This document shows, piece by piece, positions 27,868 through 37,076 of a stretch of 64,000 nucleotides of DNA. The translations under genes and the position numbers were made by a program. The notes under the pieces were generated by a model. It did no database searches. It was given only the letters and a program-made list of their open reading frames with translations, and was not told the DNA's origin. Position 1 is the stretch's first letter, and each line of letters opens with the position of its first letter. The DNA is from Undibacterium sp. KW1 (GTDB taxonomy: Bacteria; Pseudomonadota; Gammaproteobacteria; Burkholderiales; Burkholderiaceae_D), in contig NZ_AP018439.1 in NCBI RefSeq assembly GCF_009937955.1, forward strand, positions 1,178,001 through 1,242,000, written 5' to 3'.

Positions 27868-28533
27868 ATGAACACCGCATTTCTACAAGTAGTACAAGAC
27901 CGCAAACTTGCCAATGAACTGAGACAGGTTGCGGATGATTTCGAAATTCTTGATTTCTTCAAACAATATGGCAGTTGCTGTTTTGCGATGTCTGCCATGC
28001 TCGCGCGCATATTGTCAGAAAAAGGTTATGCTGCCAGGGTCCAGGGATGCTATGCCGAAATCAAACAAAATAACGGTGTTTTTTATATAGGTTACAAAGG
28101 TTTTGTCCACGAGCAGCAAAAAGAAGGTCATGCCGTCTGCATTGTCGATGAACAATATCTCATTGATTTTGGGCTGGGGACTTTAAGAAAGTTATATGCC
28201 GAAGATTTCAGTCATGCGCTGGCCTGTGAAATTTCAGGTGTCAGCCCTGTCCTGGGTAATCTTGATCTGGATAGTGGTGCAACAATCACCTGGCGCACAG
28301 ACTGGATTTCACCCATGGTGAGTATGGAGCTGGAGCATCAGCTAGCAGTAGTAGAGCGCATATTAATCGGCTATTACGACTTCCAGAAAAACCGCATGGC
28401 CTATCTGATCAAGAAATTATTTACCGATAAAAATAATTCCCTGGCCCAACCTGGCTTGGTGAGCAGGGTTATTGCTGTTCCACAGACAAGGCGGCAAAAG
28501 CAAGACAGTGAATTGCCAGTCTTGATTGATTAA
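27868..28533 (+). CDS. Uncharacterised protein with a possible papain/transglutaminase-like triad
   Basis: Soluble protein of 221 residues without a signal peptide. I do not recognise the family. The order of conserved-looking residues is that of papain- or transglutaminase-like folds: Cys in YGSCCFAMSAML (about residues 36-47), His in EGHAVCIVDEQ and Asp in YLIDFGLG. The C-terminal third is helical and ends in a basic tail. It converges on the ArsR gene, sharing four bases at the stops. The catalytic reading is inference. Confidence 0.6.
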   Translation: MNTAFLQVVQDRKLANELRQVADDFEILDFFKQYGSCCFAMSAMLARILSEKGYAARVQGCYAEIKQNNGVFYIGYKGFVHEQQKEGHAVCIVDEQYLIDFGLGTLRKLYAEDFSHALACEISGVSPVLGNLDLDSGATITWRTDWISPMVSMELEHQLAVVERILIGYYDFQKNRMAYLIKKLFTDKNNSLAQPGLVSRVIAVPQTRRQKQDSELPVLID

Positions 28534-28883
28534 ACTGTTTTTCCAACAGACTTTTTTGTCGCTAAAGCCTTGCTTTCTTTTTTCAGGGCTTTGGATACTG
28601 GGCATACTGCCTGCAAGAAACCAGCCAGCGTATTTGCCAGATTGTCTCCCTGAAGGCGGTAGAAGACAAATTGCCCGCGTTTGTCGCTGGCAATCAGTCC
28701 TGCTGATTCCAGTATGCGTAAATGCTTGGACAAAGATGGCTTGGTCATGTCGAAACGCGCAGCAATTTCTCCGGCAGACAATTCTGTCTCCGATAAATAA
28801 GCCAGAATCTTCCGGCGTGGCGTTGATGCCAGGGCTTCAAATACTTTTTCCATAATACGCAAAGACTGTTGATTACTCATCAT
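28530..28883 (-). CDS. ArsR-family transcriptional regulator
   Basis: Winged-helix protein of 117 residues. EVFEALASTPRRKILAYLSE is followed by the recognition region IAARFDMTKPSLSKHLRILE and the wing SDKRGQFVFYRLQ. No metal-binding Cys motif is evident (the only Cys lies in the C-terminal LQAVCPVSKAL), so it is probably not a metal sensor of the ELCVC type. It belongs to the subgroup that represses a neighbouring gene. The gene is divergent from the DCC-family gene at 28985. Confidence 0.85.
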   Translation of the reverse strand: MMSNQQSLRIMEKVFEALASTPRRKILAYLSETELSAGEIAARFDMTKPSLSKHLRILESAGLIASDKRGQFVFYRLQGDNLANTLAGFLQAVCPVSKALKKESKALATKKSVGKTV

Positions 28884-28984
28884 AGCATTTTAGCTGGCGA
28901 TGGTGAAGTTAATTAGATAATTAGACCTTTAGCTAAATAAGGTATATGCTTGAACCGTGAACTGAAGAAAGGCAGACAGGTATC

Positions 28985-29362
28985 ATGGAAGCTGACAAAG
29001 ACATTGCAGGCAGCACGACGGTCTATTACAACAGTGCCTGCCCAGTATGTGATGCTGGCATACGCGATCAGCGAAGGCGCATGCAGACTTGCAAGATCAA
29101 ATGGGTAGATGTGCATACTGACCCTGATGCAGTAACGGAAATTAGCAGCGAGCTGGAAACCGTACGTGAGCGCCTGCATGTGCGCAATGCCAATGGCGAG
29201 CTGCTGACAGGTGAGCAGGCATTGGCTGCCTTGTGGTCGCAAACCAGTGGCCGTCGCTGGCTGGCCTGGCTGACACTAAGGCTGAGTTTTTTCACGCGGC
29301 CACTGTATAACCTTATTGCCAGACACCTGTACCGCTGGAACCGCAGGCGCGGTCACTGGTAA
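28985..29362 (+). CDS. DCC-family thiol-disulfide oxidoreductase-like protein (DUF393)
   Basis: Protein of 125 residues with a thioredoxin-like start VYYNSACPVCDAG, where C-P-V-C is the putative redox pair, and the family end LYNLIARHLYRWNRRRG. Function unknown; the family is linked to redox or membrane roles. It is divergent from ArsR and 38 bases upstream of ubiG, with which it is probably transcribed. Confidence 0.85.
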   Translation: MEADKDIAGSTTVYYNSACPVCDAGIRDQRRRMQTCKIKWVDVHTDPDAVTEISSELETVRERLHVRNANGELLTGEQALAALWSQTSGRRWLAWLTLRLSFFTRPLYNLIARHLYRWNRRRGHW

Positions 29363-29400
29363 GACCCTGACTCGACCATCATCAATCAATTGAGAACGTC

Positions 29401-30150
29401 ATGAGCACAATTCATACGAGAGCAAGCAATGCCGACCCAGCCGAACTGGCACGTTTCAATAGCCTGGCAAGCCGCTGGTGGGATGAGAATTCAGAATTCA
29501 AACCCCTGCACAGAATTAATCCACATAGGTTGGAATGGATAGACAGCCTGGCCCAGCTTGCAGGCAAGCTGGTATTGGATGTGGGTTGTGGCGGCGGCAT
29601 TTTGGCAGAATCCATGGCACGCAAGGGTGCCAAAGTCACTGGCATAGACCTGGCTGATAAACCCTTGCAAATCGCCCAGTGGCATGCGCAAGGCCAGGAT
29701 GTGGATGTGCATTATGCCAAAAGCAGTACCGAGGCATGGGCCGGGCAACATGCTGGACATTACGATGTCATTACCTGCATGGAAATGCTGGAGCATGTGC
29801 CATCTCCCGCTGCTGTCATCCAGGCCTGTGCAGAGATGGTCAAACCTGGTGGCTGGGTATTTTTCTCAACGATCAACCGCAATCCCCTGAGTTATGCGCT
29901 GGCGATTGTGGGGGTGGAATATCTCATGCGCATCTTGCCGCGAGGTACGCATCAATATGCGCGATTTATCAAGCCGGCAGAATTACTCACCATGGCAAAC
30001 GCCAGCGGTCTGGCCTTGCGGGACCAGCATGGCCTCGGTTATAACCCGCTGACCCAGCGCTTTCGCCTGCATGGTTTCATGGGGGTAGGTTATCTGCTGG
30101 CGATGCAGAAACCATTACAGGTGCAAGTTCCAGCAAGCCAGAGTAGCTGA
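29401..30150 (+). CDS. ubiG: UbiG: ubiquinone biosynthesis O-methyltransferase
   Basis: SAM-dependent methyltransferase of 249 residues. It starts with the UbiG signature FNSLASRWWDENSEFKPLH. Motif I is VLDVGCGGGILAE, the acidic loop is TGIDLADKPL and motif II/III is ITCMEMLEHVPSP. It carries out both O-methylations of the ubiquinone pathway (on the polyprenyl catechol and on demethylubiquinol). Length and motifs are normal. Its 3' end overlaps the convergent DUF4166 gene by 74 bases. Confidence 0.95.
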   Translation: MSTIHTRASNADPAELARFNSLASRWWDENSEFKPLHRINPHRLEWIDSLAQLAGKLVLDVGCGGGILAESMARKGAKVTGIDLADKPLQIAQWHAQGQDVDVHYAKSSTEAWAGQHAGHYDVITCMEMLEHVPSPAAVIQACAEMVKPGGWVFFSTINRNPLSYALAIVGVEYLMRILPRGTHQYARFIKPAELLTMANASGLALRDQHGLGYNPLTQRFRLHGFMGVGYLLAMQKPLQVQVPASQSS

Positions 30151-30706
30151 GCAGCAAGCCCAGGCCAGGCATGACAAAGCCTACATAAAAGCGGTAACGC
30201 CCATCCTCTATGCATTTATAGGCTTGCGATTGCGGAAACAGCTTTACAGGCAAGGGTATGCCGTGCAGGTGCGCCGCAAGAACGCGCCAGCTCCAGCCGC
30301 CGCCTTCAAGAATATCTACCGTCAGGCGGAAATGCATCAGCCCTGTGCTCTCTTGCCAATAAGCATGCGGATACTGGCCATGCGGTACAAACACAGTGAC
30401 CAGTTTTTCTACCTTGCCATCCGGTGTAATGAATTCTCTGGCCCAAATCAATTTCCCTGGCGCATGACTGATACTGACCTTGTAGCCTGAACGGTCGTGT
30501 GTGATCGGCACGCCAAGCTTCTTTGCCAGCCTGCGTCCCAGAAAGCCAGCCAGACCCTTGCCCAGCTTGATATCTATCTCACCTTGCAGCGTACCGCCAT
30601 GAATATGGATTTGCTGTAGGAGAGGATGCAAATTGCTGAAAGACTCGCCAAACCACTCCTGAGCCGGGGTAAGAGGGTAACTCTGTCTCGTGGTTTCTGT
30701 AGTCAT
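30077..30706 (-). CDS. DUF4166 domain protein
   Basis: Protein of about 209 residues matching the DUF4166 pattern: WFGESFSNLHPLLQQIH near the start, then an antiparallel beta domain (GEIDIKLGKGLAGFLGRRLA, MHFRLTVDILEGGGW) and a hydrophobic end. Function unknown. The start at 30706 (MTTETTRQ) is preferred; a further in-frame ATG lies nine bases upstream, and the long upstream extension reads as low-quality hydrophobic sequence. The 3' end overlaps ubiG in opposite sense. Confidence 0.75.
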   Translation of the reverse strand: MTTETTRQSYPLTPAQEWFGESFSNLHPLLQQIHIHGGTLQGEIDIKLGKGLAGFLGRRLAKKLGVPITHDRSGYKVSISHAPGKLIWAREFITPDGKVEKLVTVFVPHGQYPHAYWQESTGLMHFRLTVDILEGGGWSWRVLAAHLHGIPLPVKLFPQSQAYKCIEDGRYRFYVGFVMPGLGLLLSYSGLLELAPVMVSASPADNLPP

Positions 30707-31004
30707 GCGTATCATTGTAAATCGTGCAAAGTAAGCCAGAAAAGAATATCGCTGAAACTGTCCGGTATGACTCCGATTTATCTTGATTGAGGCGTAGTAA
30801 AGTGTCAGACCAAAGGTAAAAACAGGCTTGTGCTTCTTTTTTACAGCACATGGCATTAAAATCCCGCACCGGACACATATTTTGCTGATGCGCAGGCCGT
30901 ATATGGAAATGGCAGGTGCTTTGATCATCGAGTACAAAGAAGCAAGTACAAGCAAGCACAAACAAATAAGTACAAATAAGTAAGCACAAGAGAAAGTACA
31001 AAAC

Positions 31005-32414
31005 ATGGTTTTTAGTACGGTTAGTTTTTTATTCTATTTTTTACCGATCTTTCTCGTCTTGTATTTTGCATTGCCGTTTCGTCATATCCGCAATATTGTC
31101 TTGCTGCTCGCCAGCCTGATATTTTATGCTTGGGGAGAGCCAAAGAACCTGCCCTTGTTATTGATTTCCATCCTGCTCAATTACTTGTGCGGGCTGGGCA
31201 TGGGCCGGGTGCAAGAAAAAGGTGGTACAGGAAAGTCCATCTTCATCGCAGGCATAGGTTTTAATCTGCTCTTGCTGGCCTACTTCAAATATTTCAATTT
31301 TGCGCTTGATAGTCTGTATGCCGTGCTGAATGGTGTCGGCATCGTCATGCCCAAGGCAGAGGCAGTCACGCTGCCGCTGGGTATTTCTTTCTTTTCCTTC
31401 CATGCGATTTCTTATCTGGTGGATGTCTATCGCAAGAAAACGGCGTATGAAAAGAATCTGTTTGCCCTTGCCATGTATATCACCATGTTCCCGCAATTGA
31501 TTGCCGGGCCCATCATTCGTTTCTCCACCATCGCCAGGCAATTGCATCAGCGTCACCATACTGTGCGCAGGGCGGAGCTGGGGATCAAGATTTTTATTCT
31601 CGGTCTCGCCCAAAAAGTCTTGATCGCCAATAGTGTGGCCTTGCCTGCTGACCAGATATTTTCACTGGCACCAGAGGCTTTGGGGCTGGCCAGCGCCTGG
31701 CTGGGCATCACCTGCTATACCCTGCAAATCTATTTTGATTTCTTTGGGTATTCGAATATGGCGATAGGCCTGGGCCTGGTGACTGGCTTTACGTTTCCGC
31801 GCAATTTCAATTATCCCTATGTCGCGCAATCTATCACTGAATTCTGGCAACGCTGGCACCTGAGCTTGTCGCGCTGGTTCCGTGACTATCTGTATATACC
31901 TCTTGGTGGTAATCGTGGCTCCAGTCTTGCCACTTACCGCAATCTGTTTATCGTGTTTTTCCTGTGCGGGCTCTGGCATGGTGCAAGCTGGACCTTTGTG
32001 GCCTGGGGCCTGTATCACGGCGCTTTTCTGGTACTGGAGCGTAGCGGCCTGCAAAAAGTGCTGGCAGCTTTGCCAAGGGTATGCAGGCATGTGTATACGA
32101 TACTGGTGGTGATGGTGGGCTGGGTGTTTTTCCGTTGCGACAGTTTTGCCCAGGCCCTGCATTATCTGCAGGCCATGGCAGGCGGCATGCCTGCAGACAA
32201 TGCAGTCGCGCCTGTCATGAGCTTTATGAATGGTACGGTCCTCACGTCCCTGTGCATGGGTATCCTGGTGTCTGTTCCCCTCATGCAGACACTGAATAAG
32301 CCACTGGCACCCGTCAGGATGATTGCACCTGTTGTTAGCCTGACGCTGTTTGTCTTGTCGGCAGTCAGCCTGGCGACCGGGGCTTACAATCCCTTTATTT
32401 ATTTCCGTTTCTGA
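31005..32414 (+). CDS. MBOAT-family O-acyltransferase (AlgI-like)
   Basis: Integral membrane acyltransferase of 469 residues with about twelve helices. The signature is PLGISFFSFHAISYLVDVYR, IAGPIIRF, then WQRWHLSLSRWFRDYLYIPL and the catalytic-His stretch LCGLWHGASWTFVAWGLYHG. AlgI-type proteins carry acetyl groups across the inner membrane for O-acetylation of exported glycans. The next gene, 15 bases downstream, encodes an AlgJ/AlgX-like partner, so the two form an acetylation module. No polysaccharide synthase is nearby, so the acceptor is unknown. Confidence 0.9.
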   Translation: MVFSTVSFLFYFLPIFLVLYFALPFRHIRNIVLLLASLIFYAWGEPKNLPLLLISILLNYLCGLGMGRVQEKGGTGKSIFIAGIGFNLLLLAYFKYFNFALDSLYAVLNGVGIVMPKAEAVTLPLGISFFSFHAISYLVDVYRKKTAYEKNLFALAMYITMFPQLIAGPIIRFSTIARQLHQRHHTVRRAELGIKIFILGLAQKVLIANSVALPADQIFSLAPEALGLASAWLGITCYTLQIYFDFFGYSNMAIGLGLVTGFTFPRNFNYPYVAQSITEFWQRWHLSLSRWFRDYLYIPLGGNRGSSLATYRNLFIVFFLCGLWHGASWTFVAWGLYHGAFLVLERSGLQKVLAALPRVCRHVYTILVVMVGWVFFRCDSFAQALHYLQAMAGGMPADNAVAPVMSFMNGTVLTSLCMGILVSVPLMQTLNKPLAPVRMIAPVVSLTLFVLSAVSLATGAYNPFIYFRF

Positions 32415-32429
32415 GACTGGAAGCTAAAG

Positions 32430-33652
32430 ATGAAATCATCCAGTCCAGCCACATCATCCAATGCCTATAAAAAACGTCTTTATAGCAGGGTAATCTTTAT
32501 TTTTGCTTTCTTTGGTTTGTTGATACTGCCAGCCCTCATTCACCTGAGTGGCAAATGGCAGGGTAGTAACACGGAAAATCGCGTCCTGGCAAGCGCACCG
32601 GTATTACCGGCGAACATGGCAGATATGTTGAAATTTCCAGTCGCAGTCGATGCCTATCTGAATGATCACTTTGGTCTCAGGAGTCAACTGGTGGCATGGA
32701 ATAACAGCCTGCGTTATCACCTGCTCGGCGATATCAATGCCGTGCAACTGACTGCAGGCAAAGATGGCTATATCTTCTTTAACTCCCATGCTGCCAATAC
32801 CCCTTTGGGCATGGTACATTTTCTGTGCGGTAAAAATGTGACTGCGCAAGACCGTGTCGGCATGGTAGAAACTGCATCCGGCTTCATGCAGGCAGCTTTA
32901 CAGACCAAGGCCGATAGTTACCTGCTCATGGTGCCTACCAAACCCATCGTCTATGCAGAAAAAATGCCAGACTGGTTGCAAAGCCAGTGCAAGCTATATA
33001 CCCCACCTTGCCAGGCGTGATTGCCAGCCTTGATCAAAAACCAGGCCTGGCAGGCAGAGTGATCTATCCCTTGCCCGAGATGCTGGCGCTCAAGGCCAAA
33101 ACCGAAGTGTATCCAAAAAATACTTTTCACTGGACAGGCATGGGCCCGCAAGCGCTGGCGCAATGGCTGTCTGAAAAATATTTTAAACATCCGAGATTGA
33201 GCACGCTATCTGCGCAGTTGCATGCCCGGCCCTCAGACATCCAGCAGTTCCTGCCAGGTGTCACACTGAACGTGCCAACCAGGGAACCCGACTATGCCCA
33301 GGCAGGTATTACTGCTTGCGCAGGAGTTCCCTGCTTCCCTGAGTGGAAGGGTGTGGCTGCCTCGCTGGGGGATGTCAGCCGATACCGGCATGATAAAAAA
33401 CAGGGACCAAGACTGTTATTGATCTCGGATTCCTTTGGTCATGGCATCGCCGGTTTTTTTGCCGAATACTATGGCGAGGTCTGGCATCTGTCCATGAATA
33501 ATATCAATCTGCTGACAGAGGCTGAGCGGGCCAGTTTGAAAAAAATTGTTTTTGAGGATTATGCGCCTGACCAGGTACTCTATGTATTTCATGATGCAGC
33601 CATCTCTTATTTTGAAAGAGCACCAGCTCAGCTTTTGAACGCAAAAAAATAA
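32430..33652 (+). pseudogene. AlgJ/AlgX-like SGNH acetyltransferase partner, one frameshift
   Basis: About 405 residues when joined. One N-terminal anchor (VIFIFAFFGLLILPALIHL) is followed by the AlgJ-like opening ENRVLASAP and FPVAVDAYLNDHFGLRSQLV. The frame changes at about 32985-32990, where one missing base (a G or C) would join LQSQ to QAIYPTLPGV. Afterwards come FHWTGMGPQALA (the His-Trp pair of the family) and the nucleophile region LLLISDSFGHGIAGFF. Both halves are otherwise intact, so an indel in the sequence is likely. It would transfer acetyl groups supplied by the AlgI-like protein to a periplasmic glycan. Confidence 0.78.
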
Positions 33653-33937
33653 AACCCCTTGCCTCCTGATAGCCTTCATTGCCAGGTGCGGCAGAAGCTT
33701 TTGTGCACCTGCATTTCCGCGAGTCCTACAAGCTTGCGGTCCACTGTCCTATATCTGAGGACCACCGCCGCTGTTACGATGCATCCCATGCCTGAATGAT
33801 ACAAAATCAGTGTGTCAAAGACTGACGAGGCAACACTGTCAGTCACAGACAATTGATGTAGTAAATGCAGGCATCTAAAGCAAGTCTTCCCATCTGGCAT
33901 ATAAAAACAGGTGAAATCCTCAACAAGGAGTATAAAA

Positions 33938-34252
33938 ATGAATAGCTTAGTTAAAAAAATCACGGGTATTTTTCTGGCAAGCATGATGGTACTGATGGTT
34001 GGTTGTGCTTCAACTGCCAAACAGGAAAGCGCAGGCGAGTATATTGATGACACTGTCATCACTACTAAAGTCAAGGCTGCCATCGTCAATGAGCCAACAT
34101 TGAAAGCAAGTGAAATCAATGTTGAAACTTATAAAGGCATAGTCCAGTTAAGCGGTTTTGTTGCCGACCCGGCTTCATCCAGCAAGGCCGTCAGCGTGAC
34201 GAGCGAAGTCAAAGGCGTTAAGTCGGTCAAAAACGACATACGCATTAAATAA
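33938..34252 (+). CDS. BON-domain lipoprotein
   Basis: Protein of 104 residues starting MNSLVKKITGIFLASMM, with a lipobox LMVGC for lipidation. One BON domain follows (DDTVITTKVKAAIVNEPTLK ... GFVADPASSSKAVSVTSEV). Related to OsmY/BON proteins, thought to bind phospholipid membranes in osmotic or envelope stress. The start is fixed by AAGGAG at about 33925-33930. It opens the stress cluster that continues to 43 kb. Confidence 0.88.
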   Translation: MNSLVKKITGIFLASMMVLMVGCASTAKQESAGEYIDDTVITTKVKAAIVNEPTLKASEINVETYKGIVQLSGFVADPASSSKAVSVTSEVKGVKSVKNDIRIK

Positions 34253-34263
34253 TCAGTTGATGG

Positions 34264-34301
34264 CCCGCGGGCTCTGTGCAGACCAGCACAGAGCCCGCGC
34301 C
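34264..34301 (+). terminator. GC-rich hairpin downstream of the BON gene
   Basis: Stem GCGGGCTCTGTGC / GCACAGAGCCCGC with loop AGACCA, very stable but without a following T tract. It could protect the 3' end or assist termination. Confidence 0.6.
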
Positions 34302-34412
34302 ATTCTGTAAGAGTACAAGAGCCGGTAAATCACAGGTGATTCAAATAAGCCTGCACCTTGCGGTTCTGCGCTTGCCGGCAATTACGTGAAAGCCAGACGT
34401 GATTGTCATCTG

Positions 34413-34460
34413 CTCCACAAACAGCTAGCTTAATTGTTTAACTGATTGTGGAGTTTTTTT
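34413..34460 (+). terminator. Rho-independent terminator
   Basis: Stem CTCCACAA / TTGTGGAG with a loop of about 25 bases, followed by T7. It may belong to a read-through transcript of the BON gene or to a short unannotated RNA in this gap. Confidence 0.65.
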
Positions 34461-34612
34461 ATTTGTGTTCGCTAACACACTGAAGTGTTTATTCTCTCCG
34501 CATAAACTGAATTTACTTTGATCCGGCAGCAACAAGGCAATGTTACTTATTGGTGATGATGCAAAGCCGGATACAAGTAATTTTTGTAGTCCCCTTTTTA
34601 TACAGGAGCTTC

Positions 34613-34798
34613 ATGATGAATTCAGATCAAGTCAAAGGCGCAGCAAAAAAAGTAGCAGGTAAAGTCCAACAAGAGGCAGGCAAGCTGGTCGGTAGCAAGG
34701 AGCAGCAAGTCAAAGGAGCCGCCAAGCAGGTAGAAGGCAGCATGCAAAAAGCGATTGGTAATATCAAGGAATCATTGAAAGAAAATCACAAGCATTAA
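34613..34798 (+). CDS. CsbD-family stress protein
   Basis: Hydrophilic protein of 61 residues with two CsbD-like repeats: DQVKGAAKKVAGKVQQEAGK and QQVKGAAKQVEGSMQKAIG. CsbD proteins are general-stress proteins of unknown mechanism. The start at 34613 follows the ribosome site AGGAG at about 34603-34607. A possible second ATG follows directly. Confidence 0.9.
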   Translation: MMNSDQVKGAAKKVAGKVQQEAGKLVGSKEQQVKGAAKQVEGSMQKAIGNIKESLKENHKH

Positions 34799-34923
34799 GC
34801 GCCTGACGCTACCAAGGTTTGAGCACCAGGCTGTATGGTGCTCAGGCCCGGAAAACTCACTGCGAGCACCACGCAAATCGCTAATTCAATAAGCAGAATA
34901 ATTCAAATGAATGGACAAAAGCG

Positions 34924-36165
34924 ATGGATGTACCTTTACCCAATTTACCCGCTGATAGTGGAGGCACTGGCAGCACGGGCAACACTGGCAGCAATGACGT
35001 CAGTCTGGCTGCTGAGATTGCTGCGCCTGAAATCAGAGCATCTGCCGCCACTGACACCTCATCGCAACTGATCCCCGGCATTCATGTTAACGCCCGTGGC
35101 CTTGCCCTGACCATACTGGCAACGGTCGCTTTCGTCTTCGCCCTGCGTGTCGCGCAACGCTTTTTCATTCCATTGACATTCGGGATACTGATTGCCTATA
35201 CCTTGTCTCCGTTGGTCGATGCATTACAACGCCTGCGTTTACCGCGCGCGATTTCTACGACTCTGGTCATGGTCAGCTTGCTTACTATCATCGCTACACA
35301 GGTCAATTCACTGCATACAGAATTTGACGCCATACTTGACCAGTTGCCGGTAGCAACCCGCCAGTTTTCCAATGAAATGAGCAAGCTGAAGCTGGGTCAG
35401 GCTGGCTTCATGCAAAAGATGCAGACAGCTGCGACAGAAATAGAAAAGGCAACCAGCCAGGCAACTACAGGCAACCAGCCCAATGTGAAGAAGGCAGTTG
35501 CCAGTGAAACTCCGGTACTGAAGTTGCGTGAGCTCTTGTTGGCTGGGTCCTTAGGCGTCATGGACTTGCTGGGGCAGACGGTCATGATGTTGTTTCTTGT
35601 TTTCTTCCTCTTGCTGTCAGGCGATAAATTCAAAAGAAAACTGGTCAAGATTACCGGTCCGTCACTGACACACAAACGTATCACCGTACAGATACTCAGC
35701 AAGATCAATACTTCGGTACAGCAATACATGTTCATGCTGCTGATTACCAATGGCTTGCTGGCCTTGTTGACCTGGATAGCATTTCACCTCATGGGCCTGG
35801 ACAATGCCGGTGCATGGGCGGTCACGGGCGGCCTGCTGCATGTTATTCCTTATTTCGGGTCGATGTTAATGGCGCTGGCAGTCTGCCTGGTCGCCTATGT
35901 GCAGTTTGGTACTATTTCCATGGCACTGCTGGTGGCTGGTGTTTCCATAGCGATTGCGGCACTGGTAGGCACAGTGGTCACCACCTGGATGACAGGTCGC
36001 ATCACCCAAATGAATACAGCCGCAGTCTTTATCTCATTGCTATTCTGGGGTTGGTTATGGGGTGCCTGGGGTTTGCTGCTGGGCGTGCCTATTATTGTGG
36101 TTGTGAAAGTCGTTGCCGAGCATATAGATGGCATGCAAGCCGTCGCAGAGTTATTGAATGAATGA
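34924..36165 (+). CDS. AI-2E family transporter (PerM-like)
   Basis: Membrane protein of 413 residues. A disordered Gly/Ser/Thr-rich N-terminus (about 1-50) precedes roughly eight helices. AI-2E features are FFIPLTFGILIAYTLSPLVD, a long soluble coiled loop (residues 125-190) and the re-entrant part GGLLHVIPYFGSMLMALAVC, ending GLLLGVPIIVVVKVVAEH. Family members are transporters or Na+/H+ antiporters; AI-2 export is proven for few. Substrate unknown. A terminator follows. Confidence 0.88.
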   Translation: MDVPLPNLPADSGGTGSTGNTGSNDVSLAAEIAAPEIRASAATDTSSQLIPGIHVNARGLALTILATVAFVFALRVAQRFFIPLTFGILIAYTLSPLVDALQRLRLPRAISTTLVMVSLLTIIATQVNSLHTEFDAILDQLPVATRQFSNEMSKLKLGQAGFMQKMQTAATEIEKATSQATTGNQPNVKKAVASETPVLKLRELLLAGSLGVMDLLGQTVMMLFLVFFLLLSGDKFKRKLVKITGPSLTHKRITVQILSKINTSVQQYMFMLLITNGLLALLTWIAFHLMGLDNAGAWAVTGGLLHVIPYFGSMLMALAVCLVAYVQFGTISMALLVAGVSIAIAALVGTVVTTWMTGRITQMNTAAVFISLLFWGWLWGAWGLLLGVPIIVVVKVVAEHIDGMQAVAELLNE

Positions 36166-36211
36166 GATGTTCGTTTTCGGGATCTGCAGTTTGCATCAGT
36201 CTTTCAGACAT

Positions 36212-36242
36212 AAAAAAGCCATTCCTCGCTGGAATGGCTTTT
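36212..36242. terminator. Rho-independent terminator after the AI-2E gene
   Basis: Stem AAGCCATTCC / GGAATGGCTT with loop TCGCT, preceded by A run and followed by T4. It can serve both the AI-2E gene and the convergent glycine-zipper lipoprotein gene. Confidence 0.85.
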
Positions 36243-36280
36243 GCATTATCAAACCAGTCATTGCAACCGATTGTGTAAAC

Positions 36281-36744
36281 TTAGTTGCGATAGACGTGAT
36301 TGTCTTTTACGTATACCTGGGCACCGACGCGCAGATCGGCAATATTATCCTGGATAATGCTTTGATAGACGCCATTATCCAGTCGCACACTGATCTGGTA
36401 TGCCTCGCGTAACTGCTGGTTGCGATTATTTTTTCTATATTGTTACCGACGATGGCACCACCGACTACCCCGGCAGCCGTGGCCGCAGCATTACCCAGCC
36501 CGCCACCCACCTGATTACCCAGGATACCACCAACGATACCGCCGACTACAGCACCAGCACCAGGCCCTTTTTTCTCGTTGCTGACCTGTACTACCTGAAT
36601 TGATTCAATCACGCCATAGCGGCCATAAGTTGCCTGAGAGGCTGGCACCCCGGTCATTGCAGATGGCGGGCTGCTGCCGCAGCCTGTGAGCATGGCCGAA
36701 GCAACAAGTGTTGCGGCGATGGCAGTTTGCTTGCAGATGTTCAT
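36281..36744 (-). pseudogene. Glycine-zipper outer-membrane lipoprotein (SlyB/Rick_17kDa-like), one frameshift
   Basis: A lipoprotein of about 155 residues when repaired. The signal peptide ends in the lipobox LTGCG. The glycine-zipper segment runs GAGAVVGGIVGGILGNQVGG ... GVVGGAIVGNNIEK. The frame then breaks at a run of six T on the plus strand (36429-36434). One more base restores KNNRNQQLREAYQISVRLD and a proper end (VYVKDNHVYRN) at 36281, matching the family. As read, the frame would continue into unrelated residues to 36307. A homopolymer error is the simplest explanation. The protein probably stabilises the envelope. Confidence 0.8.
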
Positions 36745-37076
36745 GATCATTCTCCACTGTTGTGATGCAGATCATCTTAAATTTCACATCTCTACTTGTC
36801 AGTGCGTTAGCGCACCTTCACTTGCATGCTGAAACCATGCGGCATGGCAACTCCCTTGTAGGACAAGTCCGACACAGTGCAGCGTGTTCAGCGTACAAAC
36901 GACTGCCAGACTCTCTGATGCCAGTTTTGCGGATAACAAACTAAAGTGTAATCAGCTTGAAAGTCATCGGGAAAATCTTGAAAAAAAACCGGTGTCAATG
37001 TCATGAAAATGAATTTTGTACCAAAGCTATCTCAGGTGCAGGACGAAATTGGATGTCTTTGAAAAGAGGAACAAAA
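36745..37076. other. Gene-free interval before the Crp-family gene
   Basis: About 330 bases carrying the divergent promoters of the glycine-zipper lipoprotein and the Crp-family regulator. I see no repeat, hairpin or credible small gene in it. Confidence 0.4.

Larger units (their letters stand above)
34253..34612. other. Gene-free interval with two strong hairpins
   Basis: Interval of 360 bases between the BON and CsbD genes. It contains a GC-rich hairpin (34264-34301) and a rho-independent terminator (34413-34460), both listed separately, and presumably the csbD promoter. No coding potential is convincing. Confidence 0.5.
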
